Assembly: GCA_018401695.1 (NCBI GenBank)
Contig: JAGYKD010000001.1
Coordinates: forward strand, 784,016 to 848,015
DNA: 64,000 bases
Direction: 5' to 3'
Source: Flavobacteriales bacterium
GTDB taxonomy: Bacteria; Bacteroidota; Bacteroidia; CAIKAF01
Positions within the stretch are counted from its first letter, which is position 1; every line of letters begins with the position of its first letter. Positions 19,307-28,256 of this stretch are shown here, piece by piece. A program made the translations under genes and the position numbers. Under the pieces are notes generated by a model. The model searched no databases and had not been told where the DNA came from. It saw nothing but the letters and a program-made list of their open reading frames with translations.

Positions 19307-20416
19307 ATGGCCCATATCCCCATCAATAAACCTTACACAACAACCAACGAAGTTGCATTGGTGGCGGACGCGGTGCTTACAGGGCACGGGGCAGAGCGCA
19401 ACAAATACCTCGATCGCTTTGAACAAGAGTTTGCGCATTTTGCCGGAACCTCATTAGCCCACTGCACCTCCTCCTGTACCGGTGCCATCCATTTAGCACT
19501 CGCCGCCATGGGTATCGGACCCGGCGATGAGGTAATTGTCCCGGAAATTACATGGATTGCAACCGTAGAACCCGTGCTTTACTTGGGCGCAAAACCAGTC
19601 TTTGTGGACGTTTTGCCCGACTCCTGGTGCATAGACCCTGAAGCCGTAGAACAAGCCATTAGTCCAAAAACCAAGGCCATCATTGCGGTGCATGTCTACG
19701 GCAACCTCTGCGCTATGGAAACCCTCCTCCAAATCGCCGAAAACCGAGGCATTTATGTGCTCGAAGACGCCGCTGAAGGTATTGGCTCCTATCGAAAAGG
19801 TAAGCATGCCGGATCTATGGGCCTTGCCGGCACTTTTTCTTTCCATGGCACCAAAACGATTTCCACCGGGGAAGGTGGAATGGTCATTTCTTCAAACCCT
19901 GAATTCATGCACAAACTTCGGGTACTCAACGATCACGGCCGAGACCCCAAAGACCCGGAAGCCAAAATGTATTGGATGAGAAACTACGGGTATAAATACC
20001 GCATGTCCAATACACAGGCCGCTCTTGGCGTGGCGCAACTCTCTATAGTTTCTGACCTTATCCAAAAAAAACGAGACATTTTTCTTGCCTACCAACAAGA
20101 ACTTAAAAACCTTCCCTTGCATTGGAATCCTGAGGAACAAGGCGACCAAAACGGCTACTGGCTGCCCACCTTTGTGGTAGACTCCAAACAGCCTTTTGAC
20201 CGGGCCAAACTCTTTGAAGCAATGGCTGCTAACCATATTGAAGCCAGACCTTTTTTTTACCCCTTGTCCAGCCTCCCCATGTTCCAAAGCAAAACCCAAA
20301 ACAAAGTGGCTTACCAAATATTTGAGCGGGGAGTTAATCTCCCCAGCTTCCATGAACTCTCAAACAGCCAAATAGACCGCATTTGCCAAACCATTCGAAA
20401 TTATTTCCATGGCTGA
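19307..20416 (+). CDS. DegT/DnrJ/EryC1/StrS sugar aminotransferase (perosamine-synthase-like)
   Basis: 369 residues. The PLP lysine is K183 in FSFHGTKTISTGEGG. A lysine here excludes the RfbH-type 3-dehydratases, which have histidine. CTSSCTGAIHLAL and ITWIATVEPVLYLGAKPVFVD are DegT signatures; the overall pattern is closest to PerA-like 4-aminotransferases. Two substrates are available in the window: the CDP-4-keto sugar from the genes just upstream, or GDP-4-keto-6-deoxymannose from gmd (31516). It overlaps the formyltransferase by 8 bp, so the product is probably N-formylated. Confidence 0.85.
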   Translation: MAHIPINKPYTTTNEVALVADAVLTGHGAERNKYLDRFEQEFAHFAGTSLAHCTSSCTGAIHLALAAMGIGPGDEVIVPEITWIATVEPVLYLGAKPVFVDVLPDSWCIDPEAVEQAISPKTKAIIAVHVYGNLCAMETLLQIAENRGIYVLEDAAEGIGSYRKGKHAGSMGLAGTFSFHGTKTISTGEGGMVISSNPEFMHKLRVLNDHGRDPKDPEAKMYWMRNYGYKYRMSNTQAALGVAQLSIVSDLIQKKRDIFLAYQQELKNLPLHWNPEEQGDQNGYWLPTFVVDSKQPFDRAKLFEAMAANHIEARPFFYPLSSLPMFQSKTQNKVAYQIFERGVNLPSFHELSNSQIDRICQTIRNYFHG

Positions 20417-21191
20417 TTTTCGGGTTTCTGTCTTTGCCGACCAACAGGTAGGGCTCCAAACTTTGGAGTTTCTTTTTCAACTCTTCCCGCAAGATTTGCT
20501 TTCGGTAATCACTACTGGGAATTACACCCCCATAGAAAAGCTGCTTAACGACCAACAATTCCCGGAAAACAAAAGGTTCGTTGCCAAAACCAAAGCGCAA
20601 AAACCCTTGCTGGATTTTTTAAAACAAAACAGCCCCCCGGATTGGATTATCCTAGCTTGGTGGCCTTTCCTTATAAAAAAAGAAACCATCGCCTGGCCCA
20701 AACAAGCCTGCATGAATTTTCACCCAAGCCTACTGCCACACAACCGAGGAAAACATTACAATTTTTGGACTTTAGTAGAAGATAGCCCATTTGGCGTCTC
20801 CCTTCATAAGGTCACCGAAGGCATCGATGACGGCGATATTCTGTTCCAAAAACCCATAGAAAAAGATTGGACCGATACCGGTGCCTCGCTCTACCATAAA
20901 GCCCAATCGTCTATGGTTGAACTTTTTAAAGCGTCATATCCCAAATTGCGCAAAGGGGAGTTCCTAGCCAAACCACAACCCACCGGTGAAGGCAGCTTCC
21001 GCTGGGCGTACGAAATGGAAAAACACTCCACCATTGATTTGGAGGAAAGCTACAAAGCACGAGATTTCCTTAACTTACTACGCGCCCGAACCTTTGATCC
21101 TCATCCCGGAATCCGATTCCAAGACCAAGGAAAATGGTACTTCGTTCGGGTGAGTATTGAACCTACTGAACCACCGGAACACAACCCATAA
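20409..21191 (+). CDS. sugar N-formyltransferase
   Basis: 260 residues of the formyltransferase fold: CMNFHPSLLPHNRGKHYNFW gives the catalytic N103 and H105, and VTEGIDDGDILF the catalytic Asp (D140). A C-terminal part with DLEESYKARDFLNLLRART follows, as in amino-sugar N-formyltransferases such as WbkC (about 259 residues). It uses N10-formyltetrahydrofolate. It shares 8 bp with the aminotransferase and so is coupled to it. The formamido product is an inference from this pairing. Confidence 0.82.
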   Translation: MADFRVSVFADQQVGLQTLEFLFQLFPQDLLSVITTGNYTPIEKLLNDQQFPENKRFVAKTKAQKPLLDFLKQNSPPDWIILAWWPFLIKKETIAWPKQACMNFHPSLLPHNRGKHYNFWTLVEDSPFGVSLHKVTEGIDDGDILFQKPIEKDWTDTGASLYHKAQSSMVELFKASYPKLRKGEFLAKPQPTGEGSFRWAYEMEKHSTIDLEESYKARDFLNLLRARTFDPHPGIRFQDQGKWYFVRVSIEPTEPPEHNP

Positions 21192-21199
21192 GACACCCT

Positions 21200-22483
21200 A
21201 TGAAAAGCCCCCTGTTTAGCATCATTATTCCCACCAGAAACCGCTACCACACCTTAGAATTTGCCCTTAAGTCAGCACTCAATCAAGACTTCGAAGACTT
21301 CGAAGTTGTAGTAGCCGATAATTCCGACCCCGAATATCCCATGCCGGAGTCCATGGAAAACTTGCTCCAACACCCCAAAGTGGTCTACCGGCGCTCCGAA
21401 CGCATTTTGGCCATGTCCGAAAACTGGGAATTTGCTTACGGCTTAGCCTCCGGTCAGTACATTAGCTACACCGGCGACGACGACGGCTTACTGCCTAATG
21501 CCCTGCGTTTGGCCCATAAAGCCCTAACGGAATCCGGCTTGCCGGTAGTAAAATCCGTCCAGGCTTCGTTCATTTGGCCCGACGACGCTATTTTCGACCG
21601 TTCCTTTTTCACCTTTCCCCTTATTGTAATTCCAAGCCCAAAACCTGCAGAAACCATTGATTCCCACAGCCTGCTCAAGCGCTTTGCCAACCTGGGTGCC
21701 GTCTCCTACAACCGATTTCCACACCTCTACAACGGCGGCTACGTGCACCGCGACATCCTGGAAAAAATCAAATCCAAAACCGGAAGGCTTTTTGAATCCA
21801 TCACTCCGGATGTGTATTCCGGCTATGCTGTGGCAGCGCACTGCCCGGAATTTGTACTCACAGGCACCCCGCTCAACATTTCCGGACGCTCCGGAAAATC
21901 CAACGGATCGGCCCACACCTACCGCAAAATGTCCGACCAAATCATTCAGGATTTTAAGTCCTTGAATGTACAAAGCTCTATTCCTCACCATCCCCAAATT
22001 CCCTACAACCGAGGCTGGTTTCCCGTAGTGTACGAACCTTACTTTAAGGCGCGCGACCTGTTTTTCCCCAACGATGCCGAACTCAGGGTAAACCGGAAAA
22101 AGCTCATGGAAAAAATCGTAGGCGATATTTACGTCTACGACGAGGCCGAATGGAACGATGCGGTAGAAAAAATCCGAAAATCTGCCCAAGACGACCCCGT
22201 GCTACTCCAATACACCGAACAGCTGCTCAGTCAGCGCCAAAAAGCTTTTGCCGAGGAGGTTACGCGCATCGCCGAACCCAAAACCGGCTTCTATGACTCC
22301 TGTTTGTACCTAAACGGCAACGACTTCAATGCCCAAACCGTAGACCAAGCCGCAGTCCTTATGCAAAAAATTCTTGGTACCGAAGCCGAAAAGCAGGTGG
22401 CACCCACCGCTTCAACTCAAACCAAACTTGAGCTCAAACAACGCATCCGAACTGCTGCTAGGGTGGTAATTAAGGGGTATTAG
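21200..22483 (+). CDS. glycosyltransferase family 2
   Basis: 427 residues. The GT-A start is FSIIIPTRNRYHTLEFALKS, followed by EVVVADNSD and YISYTGDDDGLLPNAL (metal site near residue 95). The protein is about 100 residues longer than its GT2 neighbours, with a helical C-terminal part (about 300-427) of unknown role. It begins 8 bp after the formyltransferase and may be the transferase for the sugar made by the preceding six genes. Confidence 0.8.
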   Translation: MKSPLFSIIIPTRNRYHTLEFALKSALNQDFEDFEVVVADNSDPEYPMPESMENLLQHPKVVYRRSERILAMSENWEFAYGLASGQYISYTGDDDGLLPNALRLAHKALTESGLPVVKSVQASFIWPDDAIFDRSFFTFPLIVIPSPKPAETIDSHSLLKRFANLGAVSYNRFPHLYNGGYVHRDILEKIKSKTGRLFESITPDVYSGYAVAAHCPEFVLTGTPLNISGRSGKSNGSAHTYRKMSDQIIQDFKSLNVQSSIPHHPQIPYNRGWFPVVYEPYFKARDLFFPNDAELRVNRKKLMEKIVGDIYVYDEAEWNDAVEKIRKSAQDDPVLLQYTEQLLSQRQKAFAEEVTRIAEPKTGFYDSCLYLNGNDFNAQTVDQAAVLMQKILGTEAEKQVAPTASTQTKLELKQRIRTAARVVIKGY

Positions 22484-22486
22484 GGG

Positions 22487-22630
22487 CGCATTTCCCGCCC
22501 TCCACTGCAAGTCCGCAGTGGGCCATGCACAGGCAAGGCAAGCCCGGGGTCTCTTTTGAGAGCCCCCGCCCTTGCGCTTGCCTGTAGCATGGCCCACTTT
22601 ACGGGCTTTCCGTTCAGGTCGGGGCGCCAT
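22487..22630. repeat. long G+C-rich intergenic palindrome
   Basis: An imperfect palindrome of about 140 bp between the stop of the GT2 and the deacetylase gene. The arms are about 22493-22550 and 22561-22628. A perfect core pair is gtgggccatgc (22518-22528) against gcatggcccac (22587-22597). The outer part of the right arm holds acgggctttccgttc, the reverse complement of a motif also seen near 25933. It may serve as a bidirectional terminator or REP-like element. Confidence 0.65.
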
Positions 22631-22741
22631 ATGATATAATTTCTCTCCTTTTTGGCTAAGATGTTGTCCCTGGCGGCTTTGGCCGGTAGGAGCTGGTTTT
22701 TTGAAACTATTTTCGTAAAGTAAATCCGAACTTTTAGTCTT

Positions 22742-23731
22742 ATGTTCCGATCCCTAACCCAAAAACTATCGGATGCTTTTTATTTTCACTTTAAAATAAT
22801 TCCTAAAAACACCTTTCAAGCATCCGGAAATTTTTGCCTGATGCTGCACGGAATAACCCAAGGCAATTACGGCCATATAAACTCCAGACAGCTGCCTTTT
22901 TCGCTTTTTAAAGAACATATGGAGCGCTTGGGTAAATATTACCAACCCGTTGACCTCGAAACTTTTTTTCACGAAAAAGATAAAAACCACAAAAAACCCC
23001 TGTTGGCCATAACCTTCGACGATGGCTTTGCCAACAACCTCCACCTGGCGGCTCCATGGCTGGTCCAAAAAAAATGGCCGGCCACCGTTTTTGTTACCGG
23101 CTTAAACCAATCTGCTTATCCCTACATTTGGGCCGACCTGGTAGACCTTGCCGAAAAAAAATGGAACATCCCTGAATTGGAAATTCAAAACCACCGGTTT
23201 ATTAGACAAAAAGGTACGCTTCGGCACGAACAATCCTTTTGTACCCTCAGAGATTTTATCCGATACATAGAACCGGATGCCTCCTTTAAAGAGGAATTGG
23301 CCAAAGCAATGGAATTAAACGACCGTTTGGCCAATTATCGGGAATCTTCCGAATGGTTTACCTTACTTTCAAACCAAGAAATTAAAGCTTTAGATGCTTT
23401 GCCGGGAATCCAGGTAGCTGCGCACTCCGCTTTTCATAACAATTTGGGAAGTTTGCCTCTAAACAAAGTAAAGGCCGAATTAGAAATGCATGCCGATTGG
23501 CTCCAACAATTGCTGGGACGAAAGGTTCCTTTTTTGGCCTTTCCCGATGGGTCCTACCACGAAGCCTTAAAACCCATTTGCCATGCGGCCGGTTTTACCT
23601 ACTTGTTGGCAGCAGGCGGTTTTAGATCGCCTAAAGACCCCGAAGACCCCTCCATTATTGACCGAAAAGAAATTTCCAACTGCGGAAGAGCCGCCACTCA
23701 ATTTTTCGATATGTATCGAAATTTCAATTAA
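22742..23731 (+). CDS. polysaccharide deacetylase family protein (NodB homology, CE4)
   Basis: 329 residues. The CE4 motif 1 is AITFDDGFANN, with catalytic D93 and metal D94. The usual HS(x)xxH second motif appears as AAHSAFHNNLGSL (H-S-x3-H). LAFPDGSYHEAL corresponds to motif 3. It likely removes an N-acetyl group from a sugar in the glycan or its precursor. There is no signal peptide, so cytoplasmic action is more likely. The GNAT gene starts 5 bp downstream. Confidence 0.82.
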   Translation: MFRSLTQKLSDAFYFHFKIIPKNTFQASGNFCLMLHGITQGNYGHINSRQLPFSLFKEHMERLGKYYQPVDLETFFHEKDKNHKKPLLAITFDDGFANNLHLAAPWLVQKKWPATVFVTGLNQSAYPYIWADLVDLAEKKWNIPELEIQNHRFIRQKGTLRHEQSFCTLRDFIRYIEPDASFKEELAKAMELNDRLANYRESSEWFTLLSNQEIKALDALPGIQVAAHSAFHNNLGSLPLNKVKAELEMHADWLQQLLGRKVPFLAFPDGSYHEALKPICHAAGFTYLLAAGGFRSPKDPEDPSIIDRKEISNCGRAATQFFDMYRNFN

Positions 23732-23736
23732 ATGCT

Positions 23737-24675
23737 ATGAGCGAGGACTCATTTTCCATAGTTCGCCTGACGGAGGAGTTATTGCCCAAGGTGCATGCCC
23801 TGTTTGCAGAAGCACGCAATCTGCATTTTCCCGAGGGCTATTTCCTCAGAAAATACGGCTCTAATCCGCCCCATTTGCGCTTTGTTTGCCTGCTGGCCTT
23901 AGACCAAAACCGAGCGCCTGCCGGTTTTGTAGCCATAGTGGCACGGCCATTGAAGCTGGGAGACAACACCTTTTTGGGAGGAGAATTTTTGGACGTGGTT
24001 ACGCACCCAAAGCACCGAGGTAAAGGCCTTTTTGTTCAACTTTCGCAACAAGTAGTAGCGCTTGGCCAAAGCCTTGGAATGGAGTTGCTTTTCTCTACCC
24101 CCAACGATCAATCGGGCCCCATTATGGTGCACAAATTGGGCTGGAAATTACACGAAACCCTAGTTCGCTTTGAATACCTAAGCCCGAGCCCCGATTGGTA
24201 CAGGTACGCTACCCGCTTCGCTTGGACGCGCGGTGTCTATTTTAACCAAATAGAGCATAGGCTAAAACCCTACCTTTTGCCCAATGCTTACCCAAAAGGA
24301 GCCGGCAATCAAAAGGGTGGAGTTGTTTGGGACTCCGTGTTTTTCAAAAGCAAACAAACCGAAAAAAACCGGTTTATTCGTTTTGAAGACTGGCATTGGT
24401 GGTTTAGGTTCGATGGCGGACTTTTTGTAGCCGATGTGCGGCCTGCCACCGAACGTGCCCGTTCGGAAAATTTCCCGGCGGCTCTTCGCTCATTGACCCG
24501 TAGCCTGGGAATAAAGCGGGTGTTTGGCTACTTTCCCAAGGACTCCTATGCAGCCTCGTGCTTTGCACAAGTTGCCGATCCAAATCCGGGGGTGGGCCTG
24601 TACATCTACCCATTAACCGAAAGAGCAACGAAAGGTGCCTGGGAATTTTCCCTTGCCGATTGCGATAGCTTTTGA
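23737..24675 (+). CDS. GNAT family N-acetyltransferase
   Basis: 312 residues. The acetyl-CoA motif A is FLDVVTHPKHRGKGLFVQLSQQ, followed by FSTPNDQSGPIMVHKLGW, the pattern of GNATs found in glycan loci. The C-terminal half (from about residue 170) has FEDWHWWFRFDGG and may bind the acceptor sugar. It could acetylate the amino sugar made by the WecE-like aminotransferase downstream, or re-acylate the product of the deacetylase upstream. Confidence 0.75.
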   Translation: MSEDSFSIVRLTEELLPKVHALFAEARNLHFPEGYFLRKYGSNPPHLRFVCLLALDQNRAPAGFVAIVARPLKLGDNTFLGGEFLDVVTHPKHRGKGLFVQLSQQVVALGQSLGMELLFSTPNDQSGPIMVHKLGWKLHETLVRFEYLSPSPDWYRYATRFAWTRGVYFNQIEHRLKPYLLPNAYPKGAGNQKGGVVWDSVFFKSKQTEKNRFIRFEDWHWWFRFDGGLFVADVRPATERARSENFPAALRSLTRSLGIKRVFGYFPKDSYAASCFAQVADPNPGVGLYIYPLTERATKGAWEFSLADCDSF

Positions 24676-24743
24676 TTCCGGTTTTGCTTCCAATTATTGA
24701 CGCAAGATTTCTACCTTTCCACATCCAAATGCTTCCCTAGATT

Positions 24744-25892
24744 ATGGAATTTGACATTCCCTTCAACAAACCCTATTTGGTGGGCCCTGAAATGGACTAC
24801 ATGCAACTTGCGGTAGAGAGCCTAAAGCTTTCGGGCAACGGAAAGTTTACCCAAAAGTGCCAAGAGTATTTTCAAGACCACTATGGGTTTGGAAAGTGTT
24901 TGCTTACCTCTTCCTGTACCGATGCGCTGGAAATGGCGGCATTATTACTTCGCTTGGAGCCCGGAGACGAGGTGATCCTACCTTCCTTTACGTTTGTATC
25001 TACCGCCAATGCTTTTGTGCTGAGAGGCGCCCATTTGAAGTTCGCCGACTCTTTGAACTACAACCCCAATATTAACCCCGCCGCAATTGAAGCGTTGATT
25101 TCCAACAAAACCAAAGCCATCGTGGTGGTGCACTACGCAGGGATGGCCTGTCCTATGAATGAAATACTAACCATTGGCAGAAAATACAATATCCCCATAG
25201 TTGAAGATGCAGCTCAAGCCATAGACAATATGTACCTAGATCAAAACGGCGCCCGATCCTTAGGCGGCCTGGGCGCTTTATCGGCATTTTCGTTCCACGA
25301 AACCAAAAACATTATTTCCGGAGAGGGCGGTATGTTGGCCATTAACGACCAAGTTTACGAGGAACGGGCCGAAATCCTTTGGGAAAAAGGAACCAACCGC
25401 TCGGCCTTTTTTAGAGGAGAAGTCGATAAATACGGCTGGGTAGACCTTGGTTCTTCTTTTTTGCCCAGTGAATTAACCGCCGCTTTTCTTTATGCCCAAC
25501 TGGAGCATTTAAAACACATACAGGAACATCGGCTAAAACTGTGGTATGTTTACCATGAGGCATTGGCGCCCTTGGAAGAAGCCGGCTACCTAACACGCAT
25601 GCAAGTACCCGAATACAGCGGAAACAATGCCCATATGTACTACGTGCTTTGCAGAAGCGCACAGGAAAGGTCAGAATTGGCGGCCTTTTTAAAATCCAAG
25701 CGCATTTTAGCCGTAACGCATTATTTGAGTTTGCATGCCAGTCCATTTTTTAGCCCCAAACACGATGGAAGAGATTTGCCCGAATCGGACAGGTATACCC
25801 AAACCCTTTTGCGTTTGCCCTTGTATATGGCCTTAAAAGAAGAAGAAGCGCTGCGGGTATGTGCAGAGATGGGTGCCTATTTCAAGGCATAA
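24744..25892 (+). CDS. wecE: dTDP-4-amino-4,6-dideoxygalactose transaminase-like
   Basis: 382 residues of the WecE/RffA branch of the DegT family. The N-terminus IPFNKPYLVGPEMDYM, CLLTSSCTDALEMAALLL and LPSFTFVSTANAFVLRGA are characteristic, and the PLP lysine is K188 in FSFHETKNIISGEGG. WecE aminates dTDP-4-keto-6-deoxyglucose to dTDP-Fuc4N. RmlA and RmlB, which would supply that substrate, are not in the window. A near-consensus -7 element TACCTTTC lies at 24712-24719. Confidence 0.88.
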   Translation: MEFDIPFNKPYLVGPEMDYMQLAVESLKLSGNGKFTQKCQEYFQDHYGFGKCLLTSSCTDALEMAALLLRLEPGDEVILPSFTFVSTANAFVLRGAHLKFADSLNYNPNINPAAIEALISNKTKAIVVVHYAGMACPMNEILTIGRKYNIPIVEDAAQAIDNMYLDQNGARSLGGLGALSAFSFHETKNIISGEGGMLAINDQVYEERAEILWEKGTNRSAFFRGEVDKYGWVDLGSSFLPSELTAAFLYAQLEHLKHIQEHRLKLWYVYHEALAPLEEAGYLTRMQVPEYSGNNAHMYYVLCRSAQERSELAAFLKSKRILAVTHYLSLHASPFFSPKHDGRDLPESDRYTQTLLRLPLYMALKEEEALRVCAEMGAYFKA

Positions 25893-26295
25893 ATGGGCCA
25901 AAAAGAGTAAAAAAACCGGAGGATTTCCCGCCCGGATGGAACGGAAAGCCCGGAGCGGCCAAAGGCTAAAGCCACTTAGCGGGTGGAGGCTGACCGTTTT
26001 TGCGGGCAGACCCAGCACCGCTGCATGGGATAGGGAATGCGTTGCGTTTTCGCGGCAAATTAAGGCGCAGACAAATGGAAAGGCCGCAGTTTACTTGTTG
26101 TAAATGAGGACCTTGAGATTTGGCTGCAACGCAAAGTTGCCGCTAGAATAGCATCGCATTCCCTATCCCATGGTGGATTTGCCTTTGAAAGCGAGGACTT
26201 GAAGGGACAGCCGGAAAAGCGGGCCAAAACATTATGCGACATGATGTACATTTGAAGCAGGGGTGCTATCTTTCCACACCAAAACAAGCCGTTGC
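25893..26295. other. intergenic region with repeat elements
   Basis: 403 bp without a gene. The left part (25928-25957) carries cccgcccgg and aacggaaagcccggagcgg, the motif shared with the palindrome at 22487-22630. The right part is the 149-bp inverted-repeat element at 26024-26172. A near-consensus -7 element TATCTTTC (26267-26274) precedes the fused glycosyltransferase gene. Confidence 0.6.
26024..26172. repeat. 149-bp MITE-like element with perfect 18-bp terminal inverted repeats
   Basis: The ends are catgggatagggaatgcg (26024-26041) and its exact reverse complement (26155-26172). Inside, gcgttgc is answered by gcaacgc. The block cgctagaatagc (26141-26152) matches, inverted, the element at 36863-37013. 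No transposase or open frame lies inside. The size and the ends fit a non-autonomous element. Confidence 0.65.
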
Positions 26296-28239
26296 GTGCC
26301 GAAAAAAATTATTGTTTTTGTTCAGGACTACCCCTTTTATAAAGGAGAACCTTTTTTCCATCTGGAGCTAAAGGAGTTGGTACTCCATGCCGAGCAAGTA
26401 ATGGTGGTGCCGAGGCACATACCCAATAGGCCGGACGAGCCTCCGCATTTTGCCTTACCGGAGGGCGTTAAGGTATTTAACGTGCCCGTTAAAGGCGGAC
26501 TCAAAGCAAAGCTTGTAGCTTTGCTTTACCTCCTGTTTCCCAAAAACTTCAAACGTTTTTGGAACGATTTAAAAAGCAAGGGTCTGTTGTTTAATATTTT
26601 GAGCATAAAGACCGCGCTCATGTACGATGCTCAAGTGTTGGAGCTTTCGGTCGAGCTGAAACGTTGGTTTAAACAAGAAAACGAGGACTCGAAAGATTGG
26701 GTGTTTTACAGCTATTGGTGCGACGACGCAGCCTATTTAATTGCCCAATGGAAAGCCAAAGGGCTCATAGCCCGCAGCCTTACAAGAGCACATGGCGCCG
26801 ACCTTTATGAACAAAGGCATCCAAACCATTATTTGCCCTACCGCAATTACATTATGAAGCATTTGGACGTGGTGGCTTGTATATCGCAGCATGGACAAAG
26901 GCATTTTTGGGAACGTTTTCCAAGGTATTCTTCAAAATTTGTGTTGGCGCGCTTGGGGGTATTGCCCCAAACCCCTTTACAAGCCGATTTGGAATTTCCT
27001 TTCCGGCTTTTGTCCTTGTCGAGCATTGATCGGGTAAAGCATTTGGAGCTGCTGATTGAGGCGCTTGCCGAATGGAAAGGGAGTCCTATAGAATGGCACC
27101 ATTTGGGCAATGGCCGCAATGAGGCATACGAAAAGCAAATAAAGGATTTGGCAGAAACGCTTTTGAAAGGAAAGCCCGAAGTGCGCTACTTTTTTCATGG
27201 CTTTGTAAACCCCTCCAAAGTTATTTCTACCATTTCGGAGCTGAAGCCACATGCCTTAATCAATTGCAGCTTTTTTGAGGGCATTCCTGTTTCTATGATG
27301 GAAGCTGCCTCCTTAGGTATTCCGCTTTTGGGAGGCGCAGTAGGTGGCGTTCCGGAATTGCTATTGGACCAAGAAAACGGTTTTTTGTTTGAACCCGGCA
27401 ACAAAAAGGAGCTTTTGGAAGCCTTGAGTCAAATGAGCCAAATGAGCAAAGAGGATTACGCCGGCATGTGCCAGGCCTCTTTTTTAGTGCATATGAAACG
27501 GTTCAATGCCCTGCATAATTACTACAGTTTCTCTCATCTTTTATTCAATAAAACCGAAGCTTTTGACAAAAGCCATGTGCGAAGGTTAGCAGATTCCGAA
27601 ACGGTGGGCAAACCCGCCAAAGTGGGCATCATACATGCCGGTATGGGAAATGTAGAGGCGGTTCAATCCATGCTTCGTAAGCTAAAAGTGCCCAGTCAGC
27701 TGGTTTCACACCCCGACGATTTAGACTTATTCGAGACTTTATACCTTCCCGGGGTAGGCTCCTTTGACAAGGCCATGGAAAAATTAAACGAAGCCGGCCT
27801 AAGCGCAGGTATTAAACGCTTCGCAAGCAAGGGCGGCCAAGTCATTGGCATTTGCTTGGGCATGCAGCTGCTTTTTGAAGGCAGCGAGGAAGGAAACTTG
27901 GCAGGATTGGGTTTATTGCCGGGAATATCAGTACGTATTCCACAAAAACCCGATGGCCCACAGGTAAAAGTGCCGCATATTGGTTGGTCTAAGGTGTATC
28001 CGGCCCCCGGACATGAGGACGATGGATTTCCGGAAAACATGCATTTGTACTTTACCCACTCCTACACCGTGCGTCCGGAAAACCCGGAACATGTTTTGCT
28101 TTACACCAATTACCCGGAGCCTTTGGTTGCTGCCGTTAGGTACCAAAACATCTATGGCTACCAATTTCATCCCGAAAAAAGCCATACCTTTGGTTTGGCC
28201 TTATTGCGAAGGATACACCAACCCCAACCGCAAGGGTAA
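26296..28239 (+). CDS. GT4 glycosyltransferase fused to HisH-type glutamine amidotransferase
   Basis: 647 residues from GTG 26296 (VPKKIIVFVQDYPF). Residues 1 to about 425 are a GT4 glycosyltransferase: FRLLSLSSIDRVKHLELLIEAL and the EX7E motif EGIPVSMMEAASLGIPLLGG. Residues 441-647 are a complete class I glutaminase of the HisH type: GIIHAGMGNVEAVQ, YLPGVGSFDKAM, the nucleophile C520 in GICLGMQLLFEGS, and H625/E627 in YQFHPEKSH. The frame is open throughout, so this is a true fusion in this sequence. The HisH part should release ammonia from glutamine for the HisF-like and PP-loop proteins downstream. Joining it to a glycosyltransferase is unusual. The HisF gene starts 17 bp after the stop. 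Confidence 0.88.
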   Translation: MPKKIIVFVQDYPFYKGEPFFHLELKELVLHAEQVMVVPRHIPNRPDEPPHFALPEGVKVFNVPVKGGLKAKLVALLYLLFPKNFKRFWNDLKSKGLLFNILSIKTALMYDAQVLELSVELKRWFKQENEDSKDWVFYSYWCDDAAYLIAQWKAKGLIARSLTRAHGADLYEQRHPNHYLPYRNYIMKHLDVVACISQHGQRHFWERFPRYSSKFVLARLGVLPQTPLQADLEFPFRLLSLSSIDRVKHLELLIEALAEWKGSPIEWHHLGNGRNEAYEKQIKDLAETLLKGKPEVRYFFHGFVNPSKVISTISELKPHALINCSFFEGIPVSMMEAASLGIPLLGGAVGGVPELLLDQENGFLFEPGNKKELLEALSQMSQMSKEDYAGMCQASFLVHMKRFNALHNYYSFSHLLFNKTEAFDKSHVRRLADSETVGKPAKVGIIHAGMGNVEAVQSMLRKLKVPSQLVSHPDDLDLFETLYLPGVGSFDKAMEKLNEAGLSAGIKRFASKGGQVIGICLGMQLLFEGSEEGNLAGLGLLPGISVRIPQKPDGPQVKVPHIGWSKVYPAPGHEDDGFPENMHLYFTHSYTVRPENPEHVLLYTNYPEPLVAAVRYQNIYGYQFHPEKSHTFGLALLRRIHQPQPQG

Positions 28240-28256
28240 GCATTATTTTTTAAGAG

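Noticed and set aside
19307-20416. RfbH-type CDP-4-keto-6-deoxyglucose 3-dehydratase
   Set aside because: The PLP site has lysine (HGTKTISTGEGG). RfbH-type dehydratases have histidine there.
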